Shown here one piece after another: positions 50,556 through 60,597 of a stretch of 64,000 nt of DNA. Every line of letters starts with the position of its first letter. The stretch's first letter is position 1. The notes under the pieces are model-generated. The model searched no databases and was not told the origin of the DNA. It saw only the letters and a list, made by a program, of their open reading frames with translations. Made by a program: the position numbers and the translations under genes. Source of the DNA: Muribaculaceae bacterium (GTDB lineage Bacteria; Bacteroidota; Bacteroidia; Bacteroidales; Muribaculaceae); assembly GCA_017409345.1 (NCBI GenBank), contig JAFQSX010000013.1:52199-116198 (forward strand), written 5' to 3'.

Positions 50556-52511
50556 TTATTTTTTCTTTAGATTGTTGAGTGCTTTTTGATTGATTTTTAC
50601 CGGGTATTTTGTTTTGAGATTTTCTACCCATTCTTTTTCAAGTTTTGCTTGATAGTCAGATGTGACTTGTCCTCTTACATCGGCTGCTTCTTCGGGTGAG
50701 GTGAGTAGTTGACCCATATATCCAAAATAGTGTTGCCATTTATTCTTTTCATTTGTTGGCTTTTCTCCACCAAAAGCAATGTAGTCAACAATGTTGTTTT
50801 CGCCTTTTGCGGCGATTACACGTTCTACTCTGATGTCTTTACGTCCAAATTGTTGACGTAAAATAGGAGCGACTGAATCGATTGCAAGGTTTTTGCCTTC
50901 CAAGAATTTTTGTGCTTCGTTCATGATTGAATCATTAGATGTGAAGATCACGAATCCTTTATATTTAGGAGCAGTCCAATTGTCATATTTTGTGCGATTG
51001 GCTTGGAAGTAGGCTTCAAGACCTTCTTTGTCCTTTGCTGCTTTTTCCCACACATTGCGATTGCTAATCTCAAATAGAAGTATGCCATCGCGATATTCGT
51101 TGACTAGGTTGCGGAATTCGGGATAGAATTCTTCAAGATGGCGACGTTCATAATCTATTGAAGAAACATTCATTACTGTTTCAATTTTTTCGTCAATTTG
51201 AGCAATGCCAAAACTTACCTCTTTAGATATTGCACAAGATAATGACTTGAAGATATTTTTCAATGCAACTGTTTCTTTCCCAATTTTAATGATAGGCATG
51301 TTGCTATCGGCATATTTTGCAATAAATGTAGAGTCAAATTTACCTGCTTTTTTAAGGTCGTTGATGACTTTGTTGTAATTCTTTTCGATGATAGCAGTGT
51401 TGTGTTTAATGCGCATTTTGCTAGCCATCTCTTTTTCAGGGAGGAATCCTCGTTCATCATTGTTGATTGCCATGACGATGCCAGGCTTGCATTCTTCTAA
51501 AGTCCCAATTCCCTTATTGGCAACGCGATATATGATGTGCCATCCAAATTGTGTTCTGATTGGTTTTGACATTTCGCCATTATTGAGTGCAAATGCAGCA
51601 GTCTCAAACTCAGGAACCATTTGTCCGATACCAAACCATCCAAGGTCACCACCTTGTTGGCGAGAACCACATTCCGATTCTGCACTCGCTGCATCGCTGA
51701 ATGCTGCATTTATCTCTGTAGGAGATTTGGTGACAAGCACATTGTAGATAGAGTCAATTTGTGCTTTGGCTTTTTCGGCTTCTTCAGGCGATTTGCCATG
51801 AGTGAGTTTAAGGATATGTTTGGCATTTATTTGACCTTGAGACGGGCGTCGTTCATTGACCATGATGATATGGAATCCGGCAAATGTTTCAGTGATTTCC
51901 GAAACGTCACCTGTTTTAGTGTCCCATGCGGCTTTTTCAAAAGGATAAGGCCAACGACCGGCTGTAATCCAGCCCATCAATCCTCCACGTTGGTTTGTTG
52001 AACGGTCGGTTGAGTATTTTGAGGCCATATCGGCAAATGTTCCATTTCCGGCTTTAATTTCTTTGCGAATACTATCAAGACGCATTTTTGATTGTTTGTT
52101 CTTGATAGGATCTTCTGAAATATGAATCATAATGTGGCTCACATTTACTTCTTCTTGCATACGATTGTATGCCTCTCCGACAAGCCGATCTATGGTTGAG
52201 TTATCGGTTAGGTAGGGTTGAGCCAATTCATTGCGATGACCATTAAATTCGGTAATAAATGATTTTGTAGTGTCAATTCCGGCTGCTTCAGCATCGGCAA
52301 CTTTTAATTTATACGTAACAAACATATCAACATATTCATCAATAGTTTGTTTTTGCACTTGTTGAGAATTGTTTTTATTGTAAAGATATTCAAATTCGCT
52401 CAACTTTACATCTTTGCCGTTTACTTTCATCAAAACGGGATCGTCATTCTTTGCTGAGGCACAAAAGATTGTGGCGGCGATGAGTGCTAATGATGCAAAA
52501 CGTTTGTTCAT
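50556..52511 (-). CDS. Peptidyl-prolyl isomerase with two parvulin domains
   Basis: The 651 residues begin with a signal peptide (RFASLALIAATIFCASA). Two PpiC-type parvulin domains are recognisable: VSHIMIHISEDPIKNKQ to RPSQGQINAKHIL (about residues 125-225) and NAKHILKLTHGKSPEEAEKA to GWHIIYRVANK (about 225-345), each with a GG-x-LGWF or GG-x-MGWI core. The C-terminal 250 residues are a helical domain with no recognised family. It is upstream of the SurA-like gene in an IMPDH-PPIase-SurA-OstA order common in Bacteroidales. Confidence 0.87.
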   Translation of the reverse strand: MNKRFASLALIAATIFCASAKNDDPVLMKVNGKDVKLSEFEYLYNKNNSQQVQKQTIDEYVDMFVTYKLKVADAEAAGIDTTKSFITEFNGHRNELAQPYLTDNSTIDRLVGEAYNRMQEEVNVSHIMIHISEDPIKNKQSKMRLDSIRKEIKAGNGTFADMASKYSTDRSTNQRGGLMGWITAGRWPYPFEKAAWDTKTGDVSEITETFAGFHIIMVNERRPSQGQINAKHILKLTHGKSPEEAEKAKAQIDSIYNVLVTKSPTEINAAFSDAASAESECGSRQQGGDLGWFGIGQMVPEFETAAFALNNGEMSKPIRTQFGWHIIYRVANKGIGTLEECKPGIVMAINNDERGFLPEKEMASKMRIKHNTAIIEKNYNKVINDLKKAGKFDSTFIAKYADSNMPIIKIGKETVALKNIFKSLSCAISKEVSFGIAQIDEKIETVMNVSSIDYERRHLEEFYPEFRNLVNEYRDGILLFEISNRNVWEKAAKDKEGLEAYFQANRTKYDNWTAPKYKGFVIFTSNDSIMNEAQKFLEGKNLAIDSVAPILRQQFGRKDIRVERVIAAKGENNIVDYIAFGGEKPTNEKNKWQHYFGYMGQLLTSPEEAADVRGQVTSDYQAKLEKEWVENLKTKYPVKINQKALNNLKKK

Positions 52512-52676
52512 TGTTTATTAGTTTATTGTTAAGTCGTAAGTATATTGCGTTTATTTATTATTAAAAAATATATAGAGATATAACGCAAAACTAATAAGTT
52601 TTATTATATCTCTATAGTCATTTTATTTCATTCGCAATAATCCTGTTTAATTATATGAATTATGCGACGATTGTTA

Positions 52677-54155
52677 TTATTGATGCGATGCGCTGTAGTT
52701 GGGCGCTTCACTAGTGATAGCCACATCATGTGGGTGGCTTTCGGCTACACCTGCATTGGTGATGCGAGTGAATTTAGCAGTGTGAAGTTTGTCAATATTT
52801 TCAGCACCACAATACCCCATACCTGCACGTAATCCACCTAAAATTTGATATACCACTTCATAGAGTGTTCCTTTGTATGGCACGCGAGCTGCAATACCTT
52901 CGGGAACAAGTTTCTTTGTGTCGCTTTCGTTGGCTTGGAAATAACGGTCTTTAGATCCTTTTTCCATTGCTTCAAGAGAACCCATGCCACGATAAGCCTT
53001 GAATTTACGTCCGTTGTAAATGATAGTGCTACCCGGTGATTCTTCAACTCCGGCAAGCATTCCACCTAACATTACTGAATAGGCGCCTGCAGCAAGAGCC
53101 TTAACGATGTCGCCAGAATAACGTATGCCACCATCGGCGATTAAAGGAACATCAGTGCCTTCAAGTGCTTTGGCAACATCATAAACTGCACTTAATTGAG
53201 GAACTCCTACACCTGCAATTACGCGAGTTGTACAGATTGAACCTGGTCCGATGCCGACTTTTACGCCATCGGCTCCGTTTTCAACGAGATATTTTGCGGC
53301 TTCACCTGTTGCGATATTACCTACTACTACATCAATATAAGGATATTTTGCTTTTACGGCTTTTAATACTTCAACTACACCTTTGGTGTGACCATGTGCA
53401 GTGTCAATTACAATGGCATCAACGCCTGCTTCTACAAGAGCATCAACGCGATCCATGCTATCGCCTGTAACACCCACACCGGCTGCAACACGCAAACGTC
53501 CGAGAGAGTCTTTACATGCGTTAGGTTTATCTTTTGCTTTTGTGATATCTTTATATGTCACAAGGCCAATCAAGTGGTTTTCGCTATCAACCACCGGTAG
53601 TTTTTCAATTTTGTGTTGTTGAAGAATTTCGGCTGCTTCTTCAAGGTTGGTTGATTGATTGGTTGTGACTAGGTTTTCCGATGTCATTACATCGTCAATG
53701 AGTCGAGTGTGGTCAAGTTCAAAACGCAAGTCGCGATTAGTGACAATCCCTACAAGTTTATTGTTGTCGTCAACTACAGGAATACCTCCAATATGATATT
53801 CTTTCATCATATTGAGGGCATCGCTAACTGTGCTACCGCATTTGATAGTCACAGGGTCATAAATCATCCCGTTTTCAGCACGTTTCACAGCATGCACTTG
53901 ACGTGCTTGTTCTGCGATTGACATGTTTTTGTGGATTACACCAATGCCACCTTCACGAGCAATAGCGATGGCTAATTGCGCTTCAGTGACGGTATCCATT
54001 GCGGCCGACACAATAGGGGCATTTAATGTGATGTTACGAGAGAATTTTGTTTTGAGGCTGACACAGCGGGGAAGAACTTCCGAATAAGCCGGAATTAAAA
54101 GGACATCATCAAAAGTGAGTCCATCCATTTTTACTCGATCTGCAATAAATGACAT
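52677..54155 (-). CDS. guaB: Inosine-5'-monophosphate dehydrogenase
   Basis: GuaB oxidises IMP to XMP, the step feeding GMP synthase. The 492 residues show the TIM barrel interrupted by two CBS domains (about residues 95-205, [19 protein letters not shown] and the matching second copy). The catalytic cysteine is in [11 protein letters not shown] (about residue 305). [20 protein letters not shown] and the mobile flap GMGSLEAM are present. It has its own consensus promoter at 54184-54214. Pairing with guaA at 26994 completes the guanine nucleotide branch, though the genes are 24 kb apart. Confidence 0.97.
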   Translation of the reverse strand: MSFIADRVKMDGLTFDDVLLIPAYSEVLPRCVSLKTKFSRNITLNAPIVSAAMDTVTEAQLAIAIAREGGIGVIHKNMSIAEQARQVHAVKRAENGMIYDPVTIKCGSTVSDALNMMKEYHIGGIPVVDDNNKLVGIVTNRDLRFELDHTRLIDDVMTSENLVTTNQSTNLEEAAEILQQHKIEKLPVVDSENHLIGLVTYKDITKAKDKPNACKDSLGRLRVAAGVGVTGDSMDRVDALVEAGVDAIVIDTAHGHTKGVVEVLKAVKAKYPYIDVVVGNIATGEAAKYLVENGADGVKVGIGPGSICTTRVIAGVGVPQLSAVYDVAKALEGTDVPLIADGGIRYSGDIVKALAAGAYSVMLGGMLAGVEESPGSTIIYNGRKFKAYRGMGSLEAMEKGSKDRYFQANESDTKKLVPEGIAARVPYKGTLYEVVYQILGGLRAGMGYCGAENIDKLHTAKFTRITNAGVAESHPHDVAITSEAPNYSASHQ

Positions 54156-54183
54156 AAAAACAAAGTTTAAATTTTATTGCACG

Positions 54184-54214
54184 CAAAGTTAAGAATAATA
54201 AATCAAATCACAAA
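54184..54214 (-). promoter_or_regulatory. Promoter of guaB
   Basis: On the minus strand TTTG (54211-54214), 19 bases, then TAACTTTG (54184-54191). A consensus Bacteroidota promoter with a leader of about 22 bases. Confidence 0.75.
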
Positions 54215-54411
54215 CAAAAAACTCGCAAAAATAGTGTCAAATAAGGAAAATCGCACATAAGATATGTGTTGTTATACGGATTGATTTTGATAATGATATT
54301 TTTTGACATTTTAATGCAGTAATTGTATATCTCTCATTGTATTCCATATTTTGCTCCTTGGTGGCAAGATAATTGGAATAATTACAATTAGATAATTAGA
54401 TTTTATGTATC

Positions 54412-54504
54412 TTAGTTTTGTGATTCCCTGTTGTATTCTTTTTCATAATGATTTAATACGCTGAAAATTGCCACGAAAAAACCGATAAAAATGAAAGTTG
54501 CCAT
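54412..54504 (-). CDS. 30-residue single-TM small protein
   Basis: A short ORF begins ATGGCAACTTTC at 54504 and stops at 54412. It encodes 30 residues: MATFIFIGFFVAIFSVLNHY, then EKEYNRESQN. Residues 2-18 form one hydrophobic helix and the tail is charged. A -7 box (TACCTTTG, 54550-54557 minus) lies 46 bases upstream of the start. Its size, membrane helix and promoter suggest a real small membrane protein, but no family evidence is available. Confidence 0.55.
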   Translation of the reverse strand: MATFIFIGFFVAIFSVLNHYEKEYNRESQN

Positions 54505-54549
54505 AATGTTTATTTTTAATTGTTATTATTTTGTTTCTTGATTATGGCA

Positions 54550-54557
54550 CAAAGGTA
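54550..54557 (-). promoter_or_regulatory. -7 box upstream of the small membrane ORF
   Basis: TACCTTTG on the minus strand matches the TAnnTTTG box. Nothing convincing is seen at -33. Confidence 0.4.
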
Positions 54558-54623
54558 GTATGTGGCATGGGCGAGATTATGGCACATGAAAAATAATTAA
54601 TGCAAAAGTTGTGTTTTTGTGCA

Positions 54624-54667
54624 AAATAAAAAAGGTCAACTATGCATCATTTTGCATGTTTGACCTA
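54624..54667 (-). terminator. Terminator of the flavodiiron gene
   Basis: On the minus strand AGGTCAA and TTGACCT pair around an inner ATGC/GCAT stem, followed by TTTTTTATTTT. Confidence 0.75.
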
Positions 54668-54690
54668 TAAAACGTATGATATTTGCAATG

Positions 54691-55854
54691 TTATTTCAAT
54701 ATCGCATCAGCAAGGGTTTCTAATGCCGGGATATCGGTTTGTTTCATGGTTGAATGGATAGTAACCATTGGCTCTGCGATTTCGACCTCTTTCATTTTGC
54801 CGAGCATCTCTTTCATTACACGTCCTGCCGATGGAGCCCACGAGCCGTTTTCGATAATACCCACGCGACGTTTCTGATATGCCTTGAGTTTTAAGTGGTG
54901 AAGGAAGTCATACATTGGAGGGAAAACATCTCCATCATAAGATGATGCTGCTACAATGAGGCGACCATAACGAAACGCGTCCTCAACGGCTTCGGCCATG
55001 TCGTCGCGACTCAAGTCGGTAATGGCAACTTTCTTTGCGCCTTTTTCTTTTAGAATTTCAGCCAATTTGAGTGCTGTAGCCTTAGTGCCTCCGTGAATCG
55101 ATGCGTATGCAATAAATACTCCTTCGGTCTCAACTTCATATCTGCTCCATGTGTTGTAAAGACCTATGTAATAGTTGAGGTTGTCACTTAAAATTGGACC
55201 ATGAAGAGGGCAGATGTGTTTTACGTCAAGCGCTACGAGTTTTTTGAGTAGTGCTTGCACCGAAATGCCATATTTGCCACATATATTAAAGTAATATCGA
55301 CGCGCTTCGCATGCCCAATCTTCTTCGTGACTTAATGCGCCAAATTTTCCAAATCCGTCGGCTGTGAATGCCACCTTATCAGCATGGTCGTATGTAACCA
55401 TTACTTCGGGCCAATGTACCATAGGAGCCATGAGGAATTGCAAAGTGTGAGTGCCTAGACTCAATTTTTCATATTCATTGACGGCAATAGTGCGACCGGC
55501 AAAGTCCACGCCTTCAAAAAATTGAGGCATCATGGCAATGGCTTTGGTTGAAGCCACTACTTGCATGTTGGGATATTTTGCCATTGCTTTGGCGATATTC
55601 CCCGCATGATCCGGTTCCATGTGATGAACAATAAGATAGTCGGGAGTGCGATCTTCAAGGGCTTCTTCAAGATTAGCCCACCATTCATCACTCATGCGAC
55701 GATCCACCGTGTCCATAATAGCCACCTTCTCATCGATAATGAGGTATGAATTATATGATATTCCGTTAGGAATAATATATTGGCTTTCAAACATGTCGAG
55801 CGTCACATCATCAACACCGATATATTTAATTGTAGAAGTAATGTTCTTAATCAT
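54691..55854 (-). CDS. FprA-type flavodiiron protein
   Basis: This 387-residue enzyme has a metallo-beta-lactamase-like di-iron domain with HHMEPDHAGNI (metal ligands H-x-E-x-D-H, near residue 80), MAPMVHWPEVMVTYDHAD and CPLHGPILSDN, followed by a flavodoxin domain (from about residue 250) with IAYASIHGGTKATALKLAEI and the FMN loop ASSYDGDVFPPMYDFLHHL. Flavodiiron proteins reduce oxygen to water or nitric oxide to nitrous oxide, protecting anaerobes. It is followed by tsaB upstream on the same strand, but a 45-base gap leaves operon membership unclear. Confidence 0.93.
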   Translation of the reverse strand: MIKNITSTIKYIGVDDVTLDMFESQYIIPNGISYNSYLIIDEKVAIMDTVDRRMSDEWWANLEEALEDRTPDYLIVHHMEPDHAGNIAKAMAKYPNMQVVASTKAIAMMPQFFEGVDFAGRTIAVNEYEKLSLGTHTLQFLMAPMVHWPEVMVTYDHADKVAFTADGFGKFGALSHEEDWACEARRYYFNICGKYGISVQALLKKLVALDVKHICPLHGPILSDNLNYYIGLYNTWSRYEVETEGVFIAYASIHGGTKATALKLAEILKEKGAKKVAITDLSRDDMAEAVEDAFRYGRLIVAASSYDGDVFPPMYDFLHHLKLKAYQKRRVGIIENGSWAPSAGRVMKEMLGKMKEVEIAEPMVTIHSTMKQTDIPALETLADAILK

Positions 55855-55899
55855 AATTGTAGATTTTATATGTTATAACAAATTGAAAGCGTAAAAGTC

Positions 55900-56595
55900 T
55901 TATATCAAATTCTTGGGTTTGGTGGCTTGGAATTCTTTGAGGTAGGAGGGGGTTGAGTAGGCGAGATCAAGGAATTGCTTTTGTGAGAATGCTCGATCAG
56001 ATAGTGCCATCATGTCAACGGCCAACGGGTGTATGTTGTCAATGAAACGAACACCGGGGCGTGATTCAAGTAATTCTTTTGCCTTGTCGCTACCATTACC
56101 AAAGAAAATCAGTTTTTCGCCTTTGTCGAGCCACTCACGATAGGATGTTTCGTCGAGAATGAGTGGAGTGGGGGCGAGTTGAGAGTTGAGAGCCATGTCG
56201 TAAACGGCAGTATAAACTTCCATGCGACGAGCATCAATCATTGGCACAAATAGCGCTTCGGGGTCTATGTCGTGTTTGAACATTACCGACACTGCCATGA
56301 TTTGCAATGTGTCAATGCCAATGAGGGGAATGTCAAGGGCATAGGCTAGACCTTTTGCTTCACTTAACCCAATGCGAAGGCCAGTGTAACTGCCGGGACC
56401 AATACTAACCGCAACAGCATCGAGTGTCATCTCTTTTTCGTGAATAAAATCAAGACAGGCTTTTATATAGCCACTCAATAGTGCTGCATGATTTTGACCT
56501 TGGAAGTCTTCAAAGTGAGTTAAAACCATCCCTTCGGCTGTTACTGCAACCGAGCAAACATTAGTAGATGTTTCAATATTTAATATTACTGCCAT
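55900..56595 (-). CDS. tsaB: tRNA threonylcarbamoyladenosine biosynthesis protein TsaB
   Basis: TsaB is the non-catalytic partner of TsaD in making t6A at position 37 of ANN-decoding tRNAs. The 231 residues begin ILNIETSTNVCSVAVTAEGM and contain SIGPGSYTGLRIGLSEAKGL (the nucleotide-binding-like glycine motif) and PLIGIDTLQIMAVSV, as expected of the YeaZ family. It is complete and short like other TsaB proteins. A TAACTTTG box (56647-56654) on the opposite strand drives the divergent yicC-gmk cluster. Confidence 0.93.
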   Translation of the reverse strand: MAVILNIETSTNVCSVAVTAEGMVLTHFEDFQGQNHAALLSGYIKACLDFIHEKEMTLDAVAVSIGPGSYTGLRIGLSEAKGLAYALDIPLIGIDTLQIMAVSVMFKHDIDPEALFVPMIDARRMEVYTAVYDMALNSQLAPTPLILDETSYREWLDKGEKLIFFGNGSDKAKELLESRPGVRFIDNIHPLAVDMMALSDRAFSQKQFLDLAYSTPSYLKEFQATKPKNLI

Positions 56596-56646
56596 TTTTT
56601 TTGTAAGATTTTCGCTACAAATTTACGCATTTTCAACCTTAAAACT

Positions 56647-56654
56647 TAACTTTG
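56647..56654 (+). promoter_or_regulatory. -7 box of the yicC-gmk operon
   Basis: TAACTTTG followed by CAGAAAAT is 29 bases before the yicC start (56684). The -33 region is weak. Confidence 0.5.
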
Positions 56655-56683
56655 CAGAAAATAAATATAAAAATTGTATTAGA

Positions 56684-57559
56684 ATGCTCTTATCAATGAC
56701 TGGATTTGGCAAATCGGTTGTCGAAATCCCAAATAAAAAAATCACTGTTGAGATAAAATCACTCAATAGTAAACAACTTGATTTGTCAGCGAGAGTGCCG
56801 GCAGCATATCGCGAGAAAGAACTTGAAATGCGTAATCACATTGCTCATCGTCTTGAACGAGGTAAGGTGGATTTATGTGTGCATGTTGAAACGATAGTAA
56901 CTGAAACACCAGCAACGCTTAATATCCCTTTGATGGCTCAATATAAGAAACAGATTGAGGCTATGTCACAGGAGTTGTCCATCCCAATGCTTGAAGATTG
57001 GTATAGTGTGTTGTTGCGTATGCCTGAAGTGATGAAAACCGACAATGCCAATACGTTAAGTGATGAAGAAAGTGCAGCATTGCTTAAAGCCGTTGATGAA
57101 GCCGTTGAGTCGTTGATGCAATTCCGTCGTGAAGAGGGCAAAAAACTTGAAGAGTTCTTTACTCAACGCATTGATAATATTCGTGCTCGATTGAGTGAGG
57201 TGCCTCAATATGAGGGTGAACGAGTAGCAAAGATTCGCACTCGCATAGAAGAGGGGTTGGCTAAAATCAAAGAGATAGATTATGACAAATCGCGTCTTGA
57301 GCAAGAAATGATATATTATATTGAGAAACTTGATGTAAATGAAGAGAAACAACGTCTTACACAACATCTCAATTATTTCATCGAGACAATGAACGATACA
57401 CATGGTCAAGGTAAAAAACTTGGATTCATATCACAAGAGATGGGTCGAGAAATAAATACTCTCGGTTCAAAAAGCAATCATGCCGAAATGCAAAAACTTG
57501 TGGTGAGAATGAAAGATGAACTTGAGCAAATCAAGGAACAAGTGCTAAATGTGATGTAG
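56684..57559 (+). CDS. YicC family endoribonuclease-like protein
   Basis: The 291 residues match YicC: MLLSMTGFGKSVVEIPNKKI at the N-terminus, VEIKSLNSKQLDLSARVP, a central coiled-coil and the C-terminal RLTQHLNYFIETMNDTHGQG and GRKLGFISQEMGREINTLGSKS, the family's most conserved block. E. coli YicC is reported to act as an endoribonuclease on small RNA. The gene begins a short operon with gmk six bases downstream, a pairing also seen in other bacteria. Confidence 0.93.
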   Translation: MLLSMTGFGKSVVEIPNKKITVEIKSLNSKQLDLSARVPAAYREKELEMRNHIAHRLERGKVDLCVHVETIVTETPATLNIPLMAQYKKQIEAMSQELSIPMLEDWYSVLLRMPEVMKTDNANTLSDEESAALLKAVDEAVESLMQFRREEGKKLEEFFTQRIDNIRARLSEVPQYEGERVAKIRTRIEEGLAKIKEIDYDKSRLEQEMIYYIEKLDVNEEKQRLTQHLNYFIETMNDTHGQGKKLGFISQEMGREINTLGSKSNHAEMQKLVVRMKDELEQIKEQVLNVM

Positions 57560-57565
57560 TCGGTT

Positions 57566-58132
57566 ATGGCAGGTAAAATTATTATAATATCGGCTCCATC
57601 GGGCTGTGGAAAATCAACAATTATTAATGCCATTCTTGCTGAAGGGAAAATTGATATGCAGTTTTCGGTTTCGGCAACTAATCGTGCACCTCGCGAGGGG
57701 GAACAACATGGCGTGAATTATTTCTTTCTCACTGATGAAGAGTTTCGCAAAGCCATTGCAGAAGATGCTTTTGTGGAATATGAAGAGGTATATCCAGGCC
57801 GGTTCTATGGTACACTCAAGAGTGAAGTCGCACGCATATGCGATGCCGGTCACAATGTTGTGCTTGATATTGATGTAAAAGGTGGAGTCAATGTAAAGGC
57901 TCTATATGGCAACCAAGCTCGTAGCATATTTATTATGCCACCAAGTATAGAGGAGTTGCGTCGTCGTCTAGAAGGTCGTGGGACTGATAGCCAGGATGTT
58001 ATCGCTGAACGAGTAGGAAAAGCCGAATTTGAAATTGGTTTTGCGAAAGACTATGAATATCAAGTGGTAAATGACGATTTGACATTAGCAATAGAGCAAA
58101 CAAAGTCTCTAATTGAAGAATTTGTCAAATAG
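57566..58132 (+). CDS. gmk: Guanylate kinase
   Basis: Gmk phosphorylates GMP to GDP using ATP. The 188-residue enzyme has the P-loop IIISAPSGCGKSTIINAIL, the GMP-binding SVSATNRAPREGEQHGVNYFF, EYEEVYPGRFYGT and LDIDVKGGVNVK (the catalytic/lid region), with the conserved RRLEGRGTD. Length is normal for the bacterial enzyme. Six bases after yicC and 18 before nadD, so it is part of the same operon. It works downstream of guaA/guaB, which are elsewhere in the window. Confidence 0.97.
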   Translation: MAGKIIIISAPSGCGKSTIINAILAEGKIDMQFSVSATNRAPREGEQHGVNYFFLTDEEFRKAIAEDAFVEYEEVYPGRFYGTLKSEVARICDAGHNVVLDIDVKGGVNVKALYGNQARSIFIMPPSIEELRRRLEGRGTDSQDVIAERVGKAEFEIGFAKDYEYQVVNDDLTLAIEQTKSLIEEFVK

Positions 58133-58150
58133 AATACTCTTTTTGGAAAA

Positions 58151-58726
58151 ATGAGTAAGGTGGTAGGCATATTTGGCGGGTCATTTAACCCGATTCATAA
58201 AGGACATCTTATGCTTGCACAATATTTAAGCCAACATTCACAACTTGATGAAGTGTGGCTAACTCTTTCGCCTCAAAATCCATTAAAAAAGTCAAATGAA
58301 TTGCTTGACGATGAGCATAGGTTGGCAATGTTGCGACTTGCCACCGAAGGAATCGTTGGTGTAGAGGTGTGTGATGTTGAGTTGTCAATGCCTCGACCAT
58401 CATATACAATCAATACGCTTGATACTCTATCGCAAAAGTTTTCACATTGTTCATTTCGTCTAGTAATTGGAGGTGATAACTGGAACTTATTTGATAAGTG
58501 GAAAGATTATCAACGCATAATTGATGACTATGGGGTAGTTATTTATCCTCGCCCGGGATATGACCTAAACCCTATTGTCAGTAAAAATGTTGAAGTGGTA
58601 GAAGCCCCTCTTGCCGATGTTTCAAGCACTCAGATTCGAAAGGCAATTAAATGTGGTGAAGAGGTGAAATCGTTATTACCTCAAGGAGTGTGGGAATATA
58701 TAAAAGAAAATAAATTATACATATAA
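58151..58726 (+). CDS. nadD: Nicotinate-nucleotide adenylyltransferase
   Basis: NadD joins AMP to nicotinic acid mononucleotide, giving deamido-NAD. The 191-residue enzyme begins GIFGGSFNPIHKGHLMLAQY, which has the nucleotidyltransferase H-x-G-H signature (HKGH), and continues with SMPRPSYTINTLDTL, RLVIGGDNWNLFDKWKDYQR, and VEAPLADVSSTQIRKAI with the STQIR segment of the family. The operon position between gmk and DUF5063 is consistent with a housekeeping cluster. Stop and next start are two bases apart. Confidence 0.95.
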   Translation: MSKVVGIFGGSFNPIHKGHLMLAQYLSQHSQLDEVWLTLSPQNPLKKSNELLDDEHRLAMLRLATEGIVGVEVCDVELSMPRPSYTINTLDTLSQKFSHCSFRLVIGGDNWNLFDKWKDYQRIIDDYGVVIYPRPGYDLNPIVSKNVEVVEAPLADVSSTQIRKAIKCGEEVKSLLPQGVWEYIKENKLYI

Positions 58727-58728
58727 TA

Positions 58729-59259
58729 ATGGAACAAAATACCCTTAATACCAACTCATTGGCGTTTATCGCGCTATGTAATGAATATTGTATGGCTGTT
58801 GAAAACGCACGAGAAAGCAGTCGAGATGAGTTTATTGCATCTATGGTGCGTTTATTGCCTCGTATTTATATATCTGCGACTGATTTACGTGTTAATGATC
58901 TTGCCGATGCAGAAGATGCATATCTTGAAAGTGTGCTTGATGAGGATTATTATGAGTCAGTGCGCAGAAATGTTGAAAATCTAATGGGCGCTGATGATTT
59001 ATTTTTAGAAGTATTTGAAGAAGATATGAAGTATTCCGATACACCCATTGCAGCAAGCGTATCGGAATCTATTGCCGATTTATTCCAAGTATTGTATAAT
59101 TTTGTAGAAACAATAAAGGATGCGCCACAACCAATGATAGAAGTGGCTCTTGTGGCTGTTAAAGGTGACTTTGCAAGTTATTGGAGCCGTATACTTTGTA
59201 ATGTGATGCGCCCTCTAAATCATCTTAACCATAACAGTGAACAAGAGGAAGAATATTAA
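58729..59259 (+). CDS. DUF5063 family protein
   Basis: This 176-residue acidic protein shows DUF5063 blocks: LAFIALCNEYCMAVENARES near the start, FIASMVRLLPRIYISATDL, and VASVSESIADLFQVLYNFVE-type text (here AASVSESIADLFQVLYNFVE). The family has no known function. It is predicted to be helical and cytosolic. It begins two bases after nadD, so it is likely translated with it. Confidence 0.82.
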   Translation: MEQNTLNTNSLAFIALCNEYCMAVENARESSRDEFIASMVRLLPRIYISATDLRVNDLADAEDAYLESVLDEDYYESVRRNVENLMGADDLFLEVFEEDMKYSDTPIAASVSESIADLFQVLYNFVETIKDAPQPMIEVALVAVKGDFASYWSRILCNVMRPLNHLNHNSEQEEEY

Positions 59260-59279
59260 CCCTAAAATATAAATATGAA

Positions 59280-60578
59280 ATGGAAAATGCAATGAAATAT
59301 GTCAGCGACTTGATGTCGTTTATGGATAGCAGCGTGATAAATTTTTATGCTGTGAAAACTATTCGCGAACGATTGGATGCTAATGGTTTTACTTGTCTTG
59401 ATGCAACCGACAAGTGGGAACTTGTTGCAGGTGGTAAATATTATGTTGTAAAAAACAATTCAGCCATTTTTGGTTTTGTAGTGGGTGAGGGTGGTGCTAC
59501 AGCCGGATATAAAATAATTTCGGCTCATAGTGATTCTCCTTGCTTTAGGATTAAACCCAATCCCGAAATGGTGAGTGATGGTGGAATGATGAAACTCAAT
59601 ACGGAGGTTTATGGTGGTCCGATTTTATATACCTGGTTTGATCGCCCACTTTCTATTGCCGGTAGAGTGATGCTTCGTACAGATGATCCACTTAATCCCG
59701 AAACTCGATTGATTAAATTTGATCGTCCACTTTTGACTATCCCTCATCTTGCGATTCATTTTAATCGTGCTGTTAATGATGGAAATCCTTTGTCACGTCA
59801 AAAAGATATGCTGCCTATAATTGGTCAAATAAATAATATGGCAGAGAAAGATGGATATATCTTGCGTCTTGTGGCAGAGGAACTTGGTGTTGAGCCATCA
59901 GAAATTATCGATTTTGACTTGTCGCTCTATGATACAACCAAGGCATGTCTTGTGGGTGTGAATAATGAGTTTATTACATCGGGCCGTCTTGATGACTTGA
60001 GCATGGCTCATGCAGCAATGACTGCATTGCTTGAATCTACCGATACAAAGCAAACGCGTATCATGGCTATTTTCGATAACGAAGAAACCGGCAGTGGTAC
60101 TAAACAAGGTGCAGCATCGCCAGTTCTCGACCATATAATGCGTCGTATTAATGCTTGTCAAGGTGGCAATGAAGAGGATTATTTACGTGCAGTGGCTCGT
60201 TCGTTTATGGTGTCGGCCGATAATGCTCATGCCGTTCACCCCAACTATGTTGAAAAACAAGACCCAACAAATCATCCGGTGCTTGGAGGAGGTCCTGTAA
60301 TCAAGATAAATGCAAATTGCAAGTATATGACTGATGCCGATTCGGCTGCTGTATTTAAGACAATATGTGAACGTGCCGGTGTGCCATGTCAATATTTTGT
60401 GAATCATAGCGATGTCGCAGGAGGTTCTACTCTAGGTAATATTCTCACTTCGCAAATCGACCTTCGTGGAGTGGATATGGGAGCGGCTTTGTGGGGTATG
60501 CATTCGGCTCGTGAAACGGCGTCAACCATTGACCATGTTTATACGATTAAAGCATTTACCGAGTTTTTTAATTGTTAG
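59280..60578 (+). CDS. M18 family aminopeptidase
   Basis: The 432-residue metalloprotease has the dinuclear zinc motifs of M18: SAHSDSPCFRIKPNPE (first H and D), FDNEETGSGTKQGA (the EE pair), SADNAHAVHPNY (H) and VNHSDVAGGSTLGNI (last ligand). M18 enzymes remove acidic or broad N-terminal residues from peptides and are usually dodecamers. The full length is typical of the family. A strong terminator follows, closing the yicC-gmk-nadD-DUF5063-M18 run. Confidence 0.93.
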   Translation: MENAMKYVSDLMSFMDSSVINFYAVKTIRERLDANGFTCLDATDKWELVAGGKYYVVKNNSAIFGFVVGEGGATAGYKIISAHSDSPCFRIKPNPEMVSDGGMMKLNTEVYGGPILYTWFDRPLSIAGRVMLRTDDPLNPETRLIKFDRPLLTIPHLAIHFNRAVNDGNPLSRQKDMLPIIGQINNMAEKDGYILRLVAEELGVEPSEIIDFDLSLYDTTKACLVGVNNEFITSGRLDDLSMAHAAMTALLESTDTKQTRIMAIFDNEETGSGTKQGAASPVLDHIMRRINACQGGNEEDYLRAVARSFMVSADNAHAVHPNYVEKQDPTNHPVLGGGPVIKINANCKYMTDADSAAVFKTICERAGVPCQYFVNHSDVAGGSTLGNILTSQIDLRGVDMGAALWGMHSARETASTIDHVYTIKAFTEFFNC

Positions 60579-60597
60579 AATATTATATGATAATATC

